From: Leifsonia sp. ZF2019
GTDB taxonomy: Bacteria; Actinomycetota; Actinomycetes; Actinomycetales; Microbacteriaceae
Assembly: GCF_019924635.1 (NCBI RefSeq)
Contig: NZ_CP065037.1
Location: forward strand, 2,046,001 to 2,110,000
DNA length: 64,000 bases
Reading direction: 5' to 3'
A program made the position numbers and the translations under genes. Below are positions 7,911 through 17,671 of this stretch, one piece after another. Numbering within the stretch: position 1 is the stretch's first letter; each line of letters starts with the position of its first letter. The notes beneath the pieces were generated by a model. The model was given only the letters and a program-made list of their open reading frames with translations. It made no database searches and had not been told where the DNA came from.

Positions 7911-9338
7911 GTGGCCCGGCGCTTGCCGTCCCAGCCGCCGAACCTCCCCGGCTTCTCTTACGTCCGGGTGCTCGGGTCCGGCGGTTTCGCGGACGTGTTC
8001 ATGTACGAGCAGAACCTTCCGCGCCGCCAGGTCGCCGCGAAGGTCATGCTCGCCGAGGTCGTCACCAGCCAGGTCAAGCAGATGTTCCAGGCCGAGGCGA
8101 ATCTGATGGCGCAGCTCAGCACCCACCCGTCCATCCTGACCGTGTACCAGGCCGGGGTGTCGGGGGACGGCCGCCCGTACCTGGTGATGGAGCTCTGCTC
8201 GTCGGCCATCGGCCAGCGATACCGCATGGAGCCGCTGCCCGTGGCGGAAGCGCTGAGCGTCGGCGTACGCATCGCGAGCGCGGTCGAGACGGCACACCGT
8301 GCCGGAGTGCTGCACCGCGACATCAAGCCGTCGAACATCCTGACGACGGCGTACGGCCATCCCGTGCTGAGCGACTTCGGGATCGCCGCGACGCTCAGCG
8401 AGGCCGACGTCACCGAGGCCGTCGGTCTCTCGGTCCCGTGGTCGGCGCCCGAGGTGCTGCTCGACGAGACCAGCGGCACGATCGCGAGCGAGGTCTGGTC
8501 ACTCGGGGCGACCGTGTACTCGTTGATCGCCGGGCGGTCCCCGTTCGAGGTGGCAGGCAAGGAGAACACCTCCGCCGAGCTGATCCACCGCATCACCAAG
8601 GGCCGCCCTCAGCCCCTCGAGCGAGCCGACATCCCGCCCCGGCTGGAGCAGGTCCTCCTCCGCTCGATGGCGCGGCGGCCGTCACAGCGCCAGCGGTCGG
8701 TGCTCGAGTTCGTCCGCGAGCTGCAGGCGGTGGAGGCGGAGCTCGCGCTCCCGCAGACGCCGATCGAGGTCGCGACGGACGAGTGGGCGGTCGCGGCCGC
8801 CGCCGACCCGGAGGATCGCACTCGCGTGACGGGCGTCCTCGCCGTCGATCCGGCCGGGTCGATGCGCCGCAGGCGCCGCGTCCCCGCTCCACCCGCTCCG
8901 GGCCGTGCCCCGACGCGCACGATCGTGCGCGAGAGCGGGAGCGCGCCCGGGACCGTCCCCGTGGCGCCCGCGCGCGCCCCGCGCGCACTCGTCTACTCCC
9001 TGGTCGCGTGCGCGGTGCTCGTCGTCGTTCTGGGCGTGACGGCCTCGATCGTCCTCGTGCGGGCCGGTGCGCCGGACGACATCCCGGTGGTGCGCGATCT
9101 CAGCGGCCAGGTCGCCGGGAGCACGATCGTCTTCCGTTGGTCGGACCCGGGCGTTCAGTCCGGTGACGTCTATCAGGTGGCGGTCGACGACGCGCCGCCG
9201 GCGAGCCAGCGCTCGACCGAGTTCCGGGTGGATGCGCGCGCCGGCCAGACCGTGTGCGCCACGGTGACCGTGAACCGCGACGGAAAGACCGGAGCGCCGA
9301 GCGGCCGTAAGTGCGTCGAGCGGAGCGACGGTCCGTGA
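7911..9338 (+). CDS. Transmembrane Ser/Thr protein kinase with extracellular Fn3-like domain
   Basis: 475 residues from GTG 7911. Kinase domain at about 15-275: glycine loop GSGGFADVF, catalytic Lys44 (AAKVM), HRDIKPSN with Asp137, SDFGIA and VPWSAPEVL. A Pro/Arg-rich linker leads to one membrane helix (about 358-385, VYSLVACAVLVVVLGVTASI). The outer about 85 residues resemble a fibronectin type III fold (IVFRWSDPG, YQVAVDD, TVCATVTVNRDG) with two cysteines. The PknB-type PASTA repeats are absent. Start overlap (GTGA) couples it to the giant Ig-like/Fn3 protein, a likely extracellular partner. The neighbouring PP2C and two FHA proteins complete a phosphothreonine circuit. Confidence 0.93.
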   Translation: MARRLPSQPPNLPGFSYVRVLGSGGFADVFMYEQNLPRRQVAAKVMLAEVVTSQVKQMFQAEANLMAQLSTHPSILTVYQAGVSGDGRPYLVMELCSSAIGQRYRMEPLPVAEALSVGVRIASAVETAHRAGVLHRDIKPSNILTTAYGHPVLSDFGIAATLSEADVTEAVGLSVPWSAPEVLLDETSGTIASEVWSLGATVYSLIAGRSPFEVAGKENTSAELIHRITKGRPQPLERADIPPRLEQVLLRSMARRPSQRQRSVLEFVRELQAVEAELALPQTPIEVATDEWAVAAAADPEDRTRVTGVLAVDPAGSMRRRRRVPAPPAPGRAPTRTIVRESGSAPGTVPVAPARAPRALVYSLVACAVLVVVLGVTASIVLVRAGAPDDIPVVRDLSGQVAGSTIVFRWSDPGVQSGDVYQVAVDDAPPASQRSTEFRVDARAGQTVCATVTVNRDGKTGAPSGRKCVERSDGP

Positions 9339-12300
9339 GCAGGCTCGGGGCCGTCTGGGCGTGGGTCGCGACCCACAAGTCGATCGCCGCGACCGCGGTG
9401 AGCGGCACAGCGGTCGCCGCGCTCGTCACCACCCTCGCCGTCGTCTCCGGCGGGTACAGCGCACAGCAGCTGCGGCTCGACGACGCGTCGGTGTGGGTCG
9501 CGAGCGACGCGAAGAAGTCGATCGGGCGCGCGAACACCGAGATCGACAAGCTCAACTCGGTCGTGGCCGGCACGGGCGAGGCGCTGGAGGTGGTGCAGGA
9601 CGGCGAGAACGTGCTCCTCATCGACCGCGAGGCCAACACGGTCGCGGTCGTCGACCCCGCGACCGCGGAGGCCGGCAAGTCGGTCGCGCTGCCGCCGCGA
9701 GCCCCCGCGGTCTTCCTCGTCGGAGACCGGGTGGCGCTCCTCTCGCAGACCACCGGCCAGCTGTGGCTGACGACGGTCGGGCAGCTGGACCAGTTCAATT
9801 CGGGATCGGCGGCGACGGTCGACTTGGGCGGCCGGACCGTCGCCGCGATGGACCCCGACGGCGCGCTCGTGACCTACCAGCCGTCGACGCGCTCCGTGGT
9901 GCGGATCGCGCTGAGCGGCAGCGAGCCCTCGACCACCACGGCGAAGGTCGCCACGCGCGGGGACGGGGCGAACGTCTCTCTGACGACGGTGGCCGGGCAC
10001 TGGGCGCTGCTGGACCCGGACGAGCGCCGCCTGTGGCTCGACGGGCGGTCCGTCGATCTGTCGCCGGAGCTCGGCGACGGCTCCGACCCCGTGCTGCAGC
10101 AGCCGTCGTCGAGCGGGACCGCCGCATGGATCGGGACGACCAGCGGCGTCGTCCGGGTGCCGCTCGACGGAAGCGCGACGACGACGCCGTTCCGGACCGC
10201 CTCGGGCGCGGCCGCCGCGCCGGTGACCGTCGCGGGCTGCACGTACGCGGGCTGGAACAGCGGCATCGCCTGGCGCTCCTGCGATGCGGCGGGTTCGGGC
10301 GAGCGGTCGTCGCTGGCGACGGTTCCGGCGGGCGCGACCCTGGCCTTCCGCGCCAACCGCGACCGCGTCGTCCTGAACGACACACGGTCCGGCGTCTCGT
10401 GGGCGGTGCAGAGCGGCAACACCCGCATCGACAACTGGGACGAGCTGGTCGCCACGAAGACCACGAAGGAGCTCGTCGATCAGTCGAAGCAGGACACGAC
10501 CCCCCAGTACGAGAAGCAGGAGCAGCCTCCCGTCGCGGTCGACGACCAGTTCGGCGCGCGCCCGGGCCGGGTGACGTCGCTGCCGGTGCTGCTCAACGAC
10601 TACGACCCCAACGGCGACGTGCTGACGATCGACTCCTTCACGGCCATCCCGGACGAGCAGGGCACCATCGAGCTGACCAACGCCGACCAGCAGCTGCAGA
10701 TCTCGTTGCCCGAGACGGCGACCGGGTCGATCGCCTTCGACTACACGATCTCGGACGGTCGCGGAGGCACGGCGACGGCCCATGTCGTGGTGGCGGTGCG
10801 TCAACCGCAGGAGAACTCGCCGCCGGTGTGCGTGCGCACGGCGAAGGCCGTGGTGCAGAGCGGAGGCCGCGTGACGACGGCCGTCCTGGGCGACTGCTAC
10901 GACCCCGACGGCGACTCGTTCTATCTCGCCGGGGCCGCCGTGCCCCTGCCCGATACGGTCACGTTCACCCCGCAGGGCCAGGTGGCCTTCTCCGACCACG
11001 GCGAGGGCGGGGACCTCACGGACGTCGCCCTGACCCTCTCCGACGGCCGGTCCGAGGGATCCGGCCTGCTCGCGGTGACCGTGCGCCCACCCGGGCAGGT
11101 GCCCATCATCGCCGACCCCTTCGCCGTGCTGACCTACGAAGGCCAGGAGGTCGCCATCCGGCCGCTCGACCACGTGCGCGGGGGCAACGGCACCGTCCGG
11201 CTCGCCACGGTGCCGACGAAGGCCGACGCGACCATCACGCCGGACTACCAGGGCGGGACTTTCCGCTTCGAGTCCGATCAGCCGGGTACGCACAACATCG
11301 AGTATTCGGTGACGGACGGCGTGGTCACCACGACCGGCGTCGTGCGCGTCGAGGTCAAGGCGCCCCCCGGCGCGAAGACGGCGCCCATCGCCGTACCGCA
11401 CACCGCGTTCATCCGGGAGCAGTCGACCCAGGATGTGGACGTGCTGTCCACCGACATCGACCCGTCCGGCGGCGTGCTGCTCGTCACGGGCGTCACGGAG
11501 CCGGACGCCTCCACGGGCGTGCACGTGCAGGTGCTGCAGCAGCGGACCCTGCGGGTCACCCTCGGGCGGCCGCTGGGCGGCCCCGTGGACTTCCACTACC
11601 GACTGAGCAACGGCCTCGCCGAGACGTCGGGGACGGTCACCGTCGTGCAGCTCCCGCCGCTCACGGTCCACCAGCCGCCGATCGCCGCGCCCGACTCCGT
11701 CTCGGTGCGCGTCGGGGACGTGGTGGACATCCCGGTGCTCGCGAACGACGTGCAGCCGGACGGGGACAAGCTGACCCTCGATCCTGCGCTCGCCTTGCCA
11801 CTGCCTGCGGGCGCCGGTCTGCTGTTCGCGAGCGGCGACCACCTGCGCTACCTGGCTCCGACGCGTCCCGGCAACTACACCGCCGCGTACAAAGTGGTCG
11901 GCGAAGACGGCCAGTGGGCGACGGCCGACGTCACGATCGCGGTGCGCGAGCGCGATGCCGCGACCAACAACCCACCCGTGCCCAAGACGGTCACGGCCCG
12001 GGTGCTCGCGGGGGACGTGGTGCGCATCACCATCCCGCTCTCGGGGATCGACCCCGACGGCGACTCTGTGCAGTTCGTGGGGCAGGAGACGAACCCGCAG
12101 AAGGGCGCGGTGATCGCCTCCGGCGCCGACTGGATGGACTTCCAGGCGGGGGACTATGCGGCCGGGACCGACACCTTCACGTATGCCGTCGTCGATGCGC
12201 TCGGCGCGCGGGCGACGGGCACGGTCCGCGTCGGTATCGCCGCGCGGGCCGAGGGCGCGCGCAACCCCGTGGCCGTCGAGGACGACGTCACGACCCGACC

Positions 12301-15283
12301 GGGGAAGACGCTCAGCGTGCAGGTCCTCGCGAACGACAGCGACCCGGACGGCAGCCCGCTCTCCGTCACGGGGGTCTCGTCCCTCGACGGCGGCGCCAAG
12401 GCGAGAGTCAGCGGAGACATCGTCGTCGTGACCGCACCGCAGAAGCAAGGCGTGTACGGCTTCCTCTACACGATCCAGAACGAGCGCGGCGGTACGAGCC
12501 AGGCCTTCCTGCGGGTCACCGTCGATGCGAACGCGCCGCCCGCCCGTCCGATCGTCGAGGACACGACGCTCGGCCTGTCCGACATCCTCGGCAAAGACCA
12601 CGTCGACGTGAACGTGCTCGCCAACGTCTTCTTCGCCGACGGAGCCGTCTCCAGTCTCCGGCTGTCCGTGGTTCCCGGATACGGCGACAGCGCTCAGATA
12701 ACGGCGGCGAAGCGGGTCCGGGTGACGATCGGCGCGAAGAGCCAGGTCGTGCCGTTCGCGGTCGCGAACCCGGAGGACCCCTCCATCGTGGCCTACGGCT
12801 TCGTGCACGTGCCGGGCTACGACGACGCCCTGCCGCAGGTGAAGCGCGGCGCGGCGAAGCTCTCGGTGGTCAGCGAGAAGACGCTCACCATCCACCTCAA
12901 CGACTACATCGTCGCGGTCGGCGGCCGGAAGGTCCGTCTGACGGACGCCGCGACCGTCCGCGCCACTCACGCCAACGGCGATGACCTGGTCGTGAGCGGG
13001 GACACGCTGCAGTACGCATCGACGTCGCGCTACTTCGGGCCCGCCTCCATCTCGTTCCAGGTGACGGACGGGTCGAGCGCCACCGATCCGTCGGGCAACG
13101 TCGCCACCATCGTGCTCCCGATGGAGGTGACACCGCGCGAGAACCAGCCGCCGGTCTTCACCGGCGCGCTCATCGACTTCGAGCCCGGCCAGAGCAAGAC
13201 GATCGACCTCACCAAGCTCACCAGATATCCCTACGCGAAGGACCAGGGCGAGCTCGTCTACCGGGTGCAGGATCCTCAGCCCGCCGGGGTCTCGACGTCG
13301 CTCTCGGGCCAGAAGCTCACGATCACCGTCTCGGCGGGGACGCAGAAGGGAGCGACCCCCTCGCTCGCCATCGGAGTCAAGGACGCGGTGAATGCCGGCC
13401 AGGCGGGCAGGGTCGACATCAACGTCGTGCCGTCGACGCGCCCGCTCGCGAGCCCGCAGGCCGATCGCGTCGTCGCCCCGCGCGGGCAGACCACGCAGGT
13501 CGACGTGCTGGCCAACGACGCCGCGACCAACCCGTTCCCAGGCAAGCCGCTGCGTGTGCTCGCCGTTCGCGGACTCGGGGGGAGCCTGCCCGACGGCGTG
13601 AGCATCACACCGAGCGCCGACAGCTCGACCCTCTCCGTCAGCGTCTCGGCGACGGCGGCCCCGGCGGACACGACCCTCCAGTACGAGGTCGCGGACGCGA
13701 CGGGCGATCCCGATCGGTACACCTGGGGAACCATCACGATCTCGGTGCAGGACCGCCCCGCGCCGGTGGCGAACGTGCAGATCTCGGCGATCGGTGATCG
13801 CAGCCTCACGCTGAGCTGGATCCCGGGAGCGTTCAACAACTCGCCGATCACCGGATTCGACGTCGCGATGACATCGGCCGCGAGCGGGACGACGCTCTCC
13901 ACGACGAGCTGCACCACGACCTCCTGCGCGATCCAGACCCCGGGCAACGGCCCGGACAATGCGGTGCGGCTCAGCGTCAGGGCGCGCAACGCGCTCGGTC
14001 TCTCCGACCCGACACCGTACGCGGAGGCGACCTGGTCGGACGTCGTCCCGAATGCGCCGGCCTCCGTCGCATCGACCCCGCTCGACAGAGGGCTCCGCGT
14101 CACCTGGACCAAGCCGGCGAACGCCGCGGGGGCGAGTCCGATCACGTCGTATCTGGTGACCGTCGGGGGAGTCACGAGCTCGCTGCTCGTCGCCGGCGCC
14201 GACCCGGTCGGCACCGCGTACTCGATCAACGTCTCGGACGCGACGCTCGCGAACGGCGTCTCCGTCGGCTTCACCGTGGCGTCGCGCAACGAGTTCTACC
14301 AGGGCCGCACCACCTGGAATCAGACACAGTCGAGCGGTGTGCCCGCCGGCGCGCCGGTGACCACCGGAACGGCGCCCGTGGCCTCCCCGGACACCTCGGA
14401 CGGTCGCACCGCGACGCTGAGCTGGCCGAGCGTGTTCGGGGACAACGGCAAAGCCATCACGTCGTACTTCGCGGGGGTGTTCCAGGGCGGAGCCCAGCCG
14501 TCGTGCTCCGTCAGCGGCGTGGAGAACGGCAACCCGGTCCTGAAGACCGATCCGCTCTCCGGATCCTTCCAGCGGGTGCAGGGGGGCAGCGCGACCTTCT
14601 CCAACCTGCAGCCGAACCAGCCATACGACTTCGTCGTGTACGCGTACAACGGACAGGGCTGCACGGCGAGCGCGGTCGTCTCCGCGACCCCGCGGCGCGC
14701 GCCGGGGCAGGTCTCGGGGGTCTCGGTGGATGCGACGCTCCAGCCGAGCGCGCAGGGCCTCTTCGATTTCTCGGTGAACGGCGTCTCCTACAGCGCGGGA
14801 AGCGGATCGACTTCGTCGGTGACGTACACGCTGACGTCGGGCGGGAGCGCCGTCGACAGCGGGACACTGAGCGGCTCGAACCCGACGAGCGGCATCGTCG
14901 CGGGCGGCAACGGACAGCATTACGGCATGGATCTCGCGATCACCATCACACGGATCTGCGAGACGTACCCGGACGGCTCCCAGCTCTGCACCGCCCAGGA
15001 TCCGAACAGCTTCCCGCTCGGCGTCGCCGTGAGCACGGTGATCGGCGGCCAGCGCTACGACGCCACGACCCGCACGTTCACCTGGACCTCCTGGCCGACA
15101 GGCCCCGGCTACGCGGCGGTGCGGTACAGCTGCGGAGGGGCCGCCACCGACATGCCGGCGGCCGGCCAGACGGCGAGCTGCGTCGCACCGGGAGCCGACC
15201 CCGATCCGCAGCTCGTGATCTCGGTCACCCGCACGGCAGGAGACACGTACAGCACGCCCTATCGGTCTTCGGGGATGCAATGA
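9335..15283 (+). CDS. Giant membrane-anchored Ig-like/Fn3 repeat surface protein
   Basis: 1982 residues from GTG 9335, which overlaps the kinase stop by 4 bp. One membrane helix at about 16-40 follows a short basic N-terminus, so the rest is extracytoplasmic. Residues about 45-390 look like a beta-propeller-type domain (VLLIDREANTVAVVDPATAE, VALLSQTTGQLWLTT). From about 393 to 1480 come about ten bacterial Ig/cadherin-like repeats with loops such as LLNDYDPNGDVLTI, LANDVQPDGDKLTL and LANDSDPDGSPLSV, acidic DPDGD loops that often bind calcium. From about 1480 there are three or four Fn3 modules (SLTLSWIPG, LRVTWTKP, ATLSWPS). No LPXTG or C-terminal anchor is seen. Role unknown: adhesion, wall scaffold or kinase ligand are all possible. 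Confidence 0.88.
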   Translation: MSRLGAVWAWVATHKSIAATAVSGTAVAALVTTLAVVSGGYSAQQLRLDDASVWVASDAKKSIGRANTEIDKLNSVVAGTGEALEVVQDGENVLLIDREANTVAVVDPATAEAGKSVALPPRAPAVFLVGDRVALLSQTTGQLWLTTVGQLDQFNSGSAATVDLGGRTVAAMDPDGALVTYQPSTRSVVRIALSGSEPSTTTAKVATRGDGANVSLTTVAGHWALLDPDERRLWLDGRSVDLSPELGDGSDPVLQQPSSSGTAAWIGTTSGVVRVPLDGSATTTPFRTASGAAAAPVTVAGCTYAGWNSGIAWRSCDAAGSGERSSLATVPAGATLAFRANRDRVVLNDTRSGVSWAVQSGNTRIDNWDELVATKTTKELVDQSKQDTTPQYEKQEQPPVAVDDQFGARPGRVTSLPVLLNDYDPNGDVLTIDSFTAIPDEQGTIELTNADQQLQISLPETATGSIAFDYTISDGRGGTATAHVVVAVRQPQENSPPVCVRTAKAVVQSGGRVTTAVLGDCYDPDGDSFYLAGAAVPLPDTVTFTPQGQVAFSDHGEGGDLTDVALTLSDGRSEGSGLLAVTVRPPGQVPIIADPFAVLTYEGQEVAIRPLDHVRGGNGTVRLATVPTKADATITPDYQGGTFRFESDQPGTHNIEYSVTDGVVTTTGVVRVEVKAPPGAKTAPIAVPHTAFIREQSTQDVDVLSTDIDPSGGVLLVTGVTEPDASTGVHVQVLQQRTLRVTLGRPLGGPVDFHYRLSNGLAETSGTVTVVQLPPLTVHQPPIAAPDSVSVRVGDVVDIPVLANDVQPDGDKLTLDPALALPLPAGAGLLFASGDHLRYLAPTRPGNYTAAYKVVGEDGQWATADVTIAVRERDAATNNPPVPKTVTARVLAGDVVRITIPLSGIDPDGDSVQFVGQETNPQKGAVIASGADWMDFQAGDYAAGTDTFTYAVVDALGARATGTVRVGIAARAEGARNPVAVEDDVTTRPGKTLSVQVLANDSDPDGSPLSVTGVSSLDGGAKARVSGDIVVVTAPQKQGVYGFLYTIQNERGGTSQAFLRVTVDANAPPARPIVEDTTLGLSDILGKDHVDVNVLANVFFADGAVSSLRLSVVPGYGDSAQITAAKRVRVTIGAKSQVVPFAVANPEDPSIVAYGFVHVPGYDDALPQVKRGAAKLSVVSEKTLTIHLNDYIVAVGGRKVRLTDAATVRATHANGDDLVVSGDTLQYASTSRYFGPASISFQVTDGSSATDPSGNVATIVLPMEVTPRENQPPVFTGALIDFEPGQSKTIDLTKLTRYPYAKDQGELVYRVQDPQPAGVSTSLSGQKLTITVSAGTQKGATPSLAIGVKDAVNAGQAGRVDINVVPSTRPLASPQADRVVAPRGQTTQVDVLANDAATNPFPGKPLRVLAVRGLGGSLPDGVSITPSADSSTLSVSVSATAAPADTTLQYEVADATGDPDRYTWGTITISVQDRPAPVANVQISAIGDRSLTLSWIPGAFNNSPITGFDVAMTSAASGTTLSTTSCTTTSCAIQTPGNGPDNAVRLSVRARNALGLSDPTPYAEATWSDVVPNAPASVASTPLDRGLRVTWTKPANAAGASPITSYLVTVGGVTSSLLVAGADPVGTAYSINVSDATLANGVSVGFTVASRNEFYQGRTTWNQTQSSGVPAGAPVTTGTAPVASPDTSDGRTATLSWPSVFGDNGKAITSYFAGVFQGGAQPSCSVSGVENGNPVLKTDPLSGSFQRVQGGSATFSNLQPNQPYDFVVYAYNGQGCTASAVVSATPRRAPGQVSGVSVDATLQPSAQGLFDFSVNGVSYSAGSGSTSSVTYTLTSGGSAVDSGTLSGSNPTSGIVAGGNGQHYGMDLAITITRICETYPDGSQLCTAQDPNSFPLGVAVSTVIGGQRYDATTRTFTWTSWPTGPGYAAVRYSCGGAATDMPAAGQTASCVAPGADPDPQLVISVTRTAGDTYSTPYRSSGMQ

Positions 15284-15294
15284 GCTGCGACAGG

Positions 15295-15359
15295 CATACT
15301 GATCTCCGGACCGCGTGGCTGCGGCCGACCCGCCGAATCCCATCCTGAGAGGCCCGCGC
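15295..15359 (+). promoter_or_regulatory. Leader with possible promoter and ribosome site before moxR-like gene
   Basis: CATACT at 15295-15300 is a possible -10 without a clear -35. GAGAGG at 15348-15353 lies 6 nt before ATG 15360 and decides that start over the in-frame GTG at 15315, which has no ribosome site. If used, this promoter lets MoxR and the following genes be expressed apart from the giant protein gene. Confidence 0.35.
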
Positions 15360-16331
15360 ATGACGATGACCCCTGAGCAGGCGACCTGGTTCTCCAGCGT
15401 GTTCGACCGCCTCGTGGCGAACATCGATCGCGTCCTGCTGGGCAAGTCTCACGTCATCCGGCTCGCGCTCACCGCGATGCTCAGCGAGGGCCACCTGCTG
15501 CTCGAGGACTACCCGGGGACGGGCAAGACGTCCCTCGCCCGGGCGATCGCCGAAAGCGTGCGCGGGTCGACCAACCGCGTCCAGTTCACCCCCGATCTGC
15601 TGCCCGGCGACATCACCGGCGTGAACATCTACGACCAGCGCACCGGCGCGTTCGAGTTCCATCGGGGGCCCATCTTCGCCAACATCGTCCTCGCTGACGA
15701 GATCAACCGTGCGAGTCCGAAGACCCAGTCGGCGCTGCTGGAGGTGATGGAGGAGCAGCAGGTGACGGTGGACGGCGTGCGCCACGCCGTGGGTGCGCCC
15801 TTCATGGTCATCGCGACGCAGAACCCGATCGAGCAGGCCGGGACCTACCGGCTGCCGGAGGCACAGCTCGACCGCTTTCTGATGAAGGCGTCCATCGGCT
15901 ACCCCGATCACGAGGCGACGCTGCGCATCCTCGAAGGGGCGGAGCACCGCGCCCACGAGGTCGTGGTGCCCGAGGTGGTGTCGGCGGCGACCGTCGTCGA
16001 GATGGCGACGATGGCGCGCGGCGTGCACGTGGATGCGACGATCAGTGATTACGTGGCACGACTCGTCGACGCGACGCGGTCGGCGGAGGAGATCCGGCTC
16101 GGGGTCAGCGTCCGCGGCGCGCTCGCCCTGCTGCGGACCGCGAAGACGCTGGCGGCCTCGGCCGGACGCTACTACGTGACACCGGACGACGTGAAGGCAC
16201 TGGCCGAGCCCGTCCTCGCCCACCGTCTCGTACTCGACCCGGAGGCGGAGTTCGAGGGCGTGTCCGCCTCGAGCGTGGTCGGGCAGCTGCTCATCGAGGT
16301 GCCGCCTCCCAGTGACCGGGCCATCGTGTGA
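15360..16331 (+). CDS. MoxR-family AAA+ ATPase
   Basis: 323 residues. Walker A EDYPGTGKTSLAR, Walker B IVLADEINRA, the family hallmark SPKTQSALLEVMEEQQVTVDG, sensor ATQNPIEQAGTYRLPEAQLDRF. MoxR ATPases act as chaperones that assemble or activate partner proteins and are typically encoded with a DUF58 protein and a transglutaminase-like membrane protein, exactly the order here. The stop overlaps the DUF58 start (GTGA). A start at GTG 15315 would add 15 residues (AAADPPNPILRGPR) that do not fit the family. Confidence 0.94.
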   Translation: MTMTPEQATWFSSVFDRLVANIDRVLLGKSHVIRLALTAMLSEGHLLLEDYPGTGKTSLARAIAESVRGSTNRVQFTPDLLPGDITGVNIYDQRTGAFEFHRGPIFANIVLADEINRASPKTQSALLEVMEEQQVTVDGVRHAVGAPFMVIATQNPIEQAGTYRLPEAQLDRFLMKASIGYPDHEATLRILEGAEHRAHEVVVPEVVSAATVVEMATMARGVHVDATISDYVARLVDATRSAEEIRLGVSVRGALALLRTAKTLAASAGRYYVTPDDVKALAEPVLAHRLVLDPEAEFEGVSASSVVGQLLIEVPPPSDRAIV

Positions 16332-17671
16332 CCGGCACCGTCACCCGTACGCCGGCCGAGCTCACCAACGCCCGCTCCCGTATCGTCGGCGAACGCGAGG
16401 GGATGCTGGCGGATGCGATCGTCTGGATCGTCCGCTCGACGGCGACCGGGCGTCAGGCGGTCGCCCGGCTGGCCCGCCGTGCGGGCTCGGTCGTGACCCC
16501 GCTGGGGTGGTCGCTGGCGGCGGTCGTGGTCGTCGCGCTGGTGTCGGGCTATGTGCTCGGCTGGACCGAGGCGGTCGTGGCCGGGTGGACGGTGCTGGCC
16601 CTCCTCGTGATCGCGACAGGATACCTCGCCGGACGGATCGCGTTCGATGTCGGGATCTCGCTGCCGTCGAACCGCGTCGTCGTCGGCGACCGCGCCCCGG
16701 GCGAGGTCGTGGTTCGCAATCCGGGTCGCCGCCGGCTGTCGGGGGTGCACATCGAGGTCCCGATCGGAGCGGGGCTGGCGGAGTTCGCGTCGCCGGCGCT
16801 CGCGGCCGGTGAGGAGCACTCGGACGTGTTCGTGGTGCCCACCGCCCGGCGCGGGATCGTGCCGATCGGACCGGTCCGCACCGTACGCGCCGACCCGCTC
16901 GGTCTGCTGCGCCGCGAGGTGGTCCGGGCGGAAGCGCTCGACTTGTTCGTGCATCCCCGCACCGTCGCGATACCGAGCATGAGCACGGGCTTCGTGCGCG
17001 GTCTGGAGGGCGCTCCGACGCGCGACCTGACGTCGAGCGACATCGCATTCCACGCCCTCCGCGAGTATCAGCCGGGCGACGAGCGCCGCTACATCCACTG
17101 GAAGAGCACCGCCAAGACCGGCGACTACATGGTGAGGCAGTTCGAGGAGACGCGCCGCAGTCACCTGCTGGTCGCGCTCAGCCTCGCCGCGGCCGACTAC
17201 GCCTCGGACGAGGAGTTCGAGCTCGCGGTCGGCGCGACCGGATCGCTGGGGGTCCGCGCCATGCTCGACTCCCGCACGGTGTCCGTCGTCGCGAGCGCGG
17301 AGACGCCCGAGTTCGCGAGGCGGATGGTGCTGAGCGCACGGCACCTGAGCACGGTCAACCGCGGCCGGCTCCTGGACGACCTCGCGGGCGTCGAGACGGC
17401 GGCAGCCACCCTCCGGCTCCCCGAGCTCGCCCGGGTGGCGGCGGATGACGCGGGCGGGACCTCGATCGCCTTCCTCGTGGCGGGGTCTCCGCCGACGGCG
17501 GCGCAGTTGCGGGCTGCGGCCGCGCACTTCCCGCTGGGGGTGGATGTCGTGGCCATCGTATGCGACGCCGGCGCTGTCCCCTCCCTCCGCCGCGTCGCCG
17601 ACCTCACCGTGCTCACCATCGGTTTCCTCGAAGACCTGCAGCGCAGCCTCGCGAAACGGCTCGCGACATGA
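16328..17671 (+). CDS. DUF58 membrane protein, MoxR partner
   Basis: 447 residues. Two membrane helices at about 58-102 (WSLAAVVVVALVSGYVLGW and VLALLVIATGYLAG), then an immunoglobulin-like and von Willebrand A-like soluble part. The DUF58 signature reads LREYQPGDERRYIHWKSTAKTG with VRQFEETR following. It belongs to the MoxR-DUF58-transglutaminase triad, in which the DUF58 protein is thought to be the ATPase client or adaptor. GTG start overlaps the MoxR stop and its own stop overlaps the next ATG. Molecular role in this organism is unknown. Confidence 0.9.
   Translation: MTGTVTRTPAELTNARSRIVGEREGMLADAIVWIVRSTATGRQAVARLARRAGSVVTPLGWSLAAVVVVALVSGYVLGWTEAVVAGWTVLALLVIATGYLAGRIAFDVGISLPSNRVVVGDRAPGEVVVRNPGRRRLSGVHIEVPIGAGLAEFASPALAAGEEHSDVFVVPTARRGIVPIGPVRTVRADPLGLLRREVVRAEALDLFVHPRTVAIPSMSTGFVRGLEGAPTRDLTSSDIAFHALREYQPGDERRYIHWKSTAKTGDYMVRQFEETRRSHLLVALSLAAADYASDEEFELAVGATGSLGVRAMLDSRTVSVVASAETPEFARRMVLSARHLSTVNRGRLLDDLAGVETAAATLRLPELARVAADDAGGTSIAFLVAGSPPTAAQLRAAAAHFPLGVDVVAIVCDAGAVPSLRRVADLTVLTIGFLEDLQRSLAKRLAT

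Noticed and set aside
9173..15445. Minus-strand open frame of about 2090 codons antisense to the giant surface protein
   Set aside because: Its translation is Arg/Gly/Asp/His-rich low-complexity typical of GC-rich antisense frames, with no domains. The plus strand has clear Ig/Fn3 repeats and coupled neighbours.
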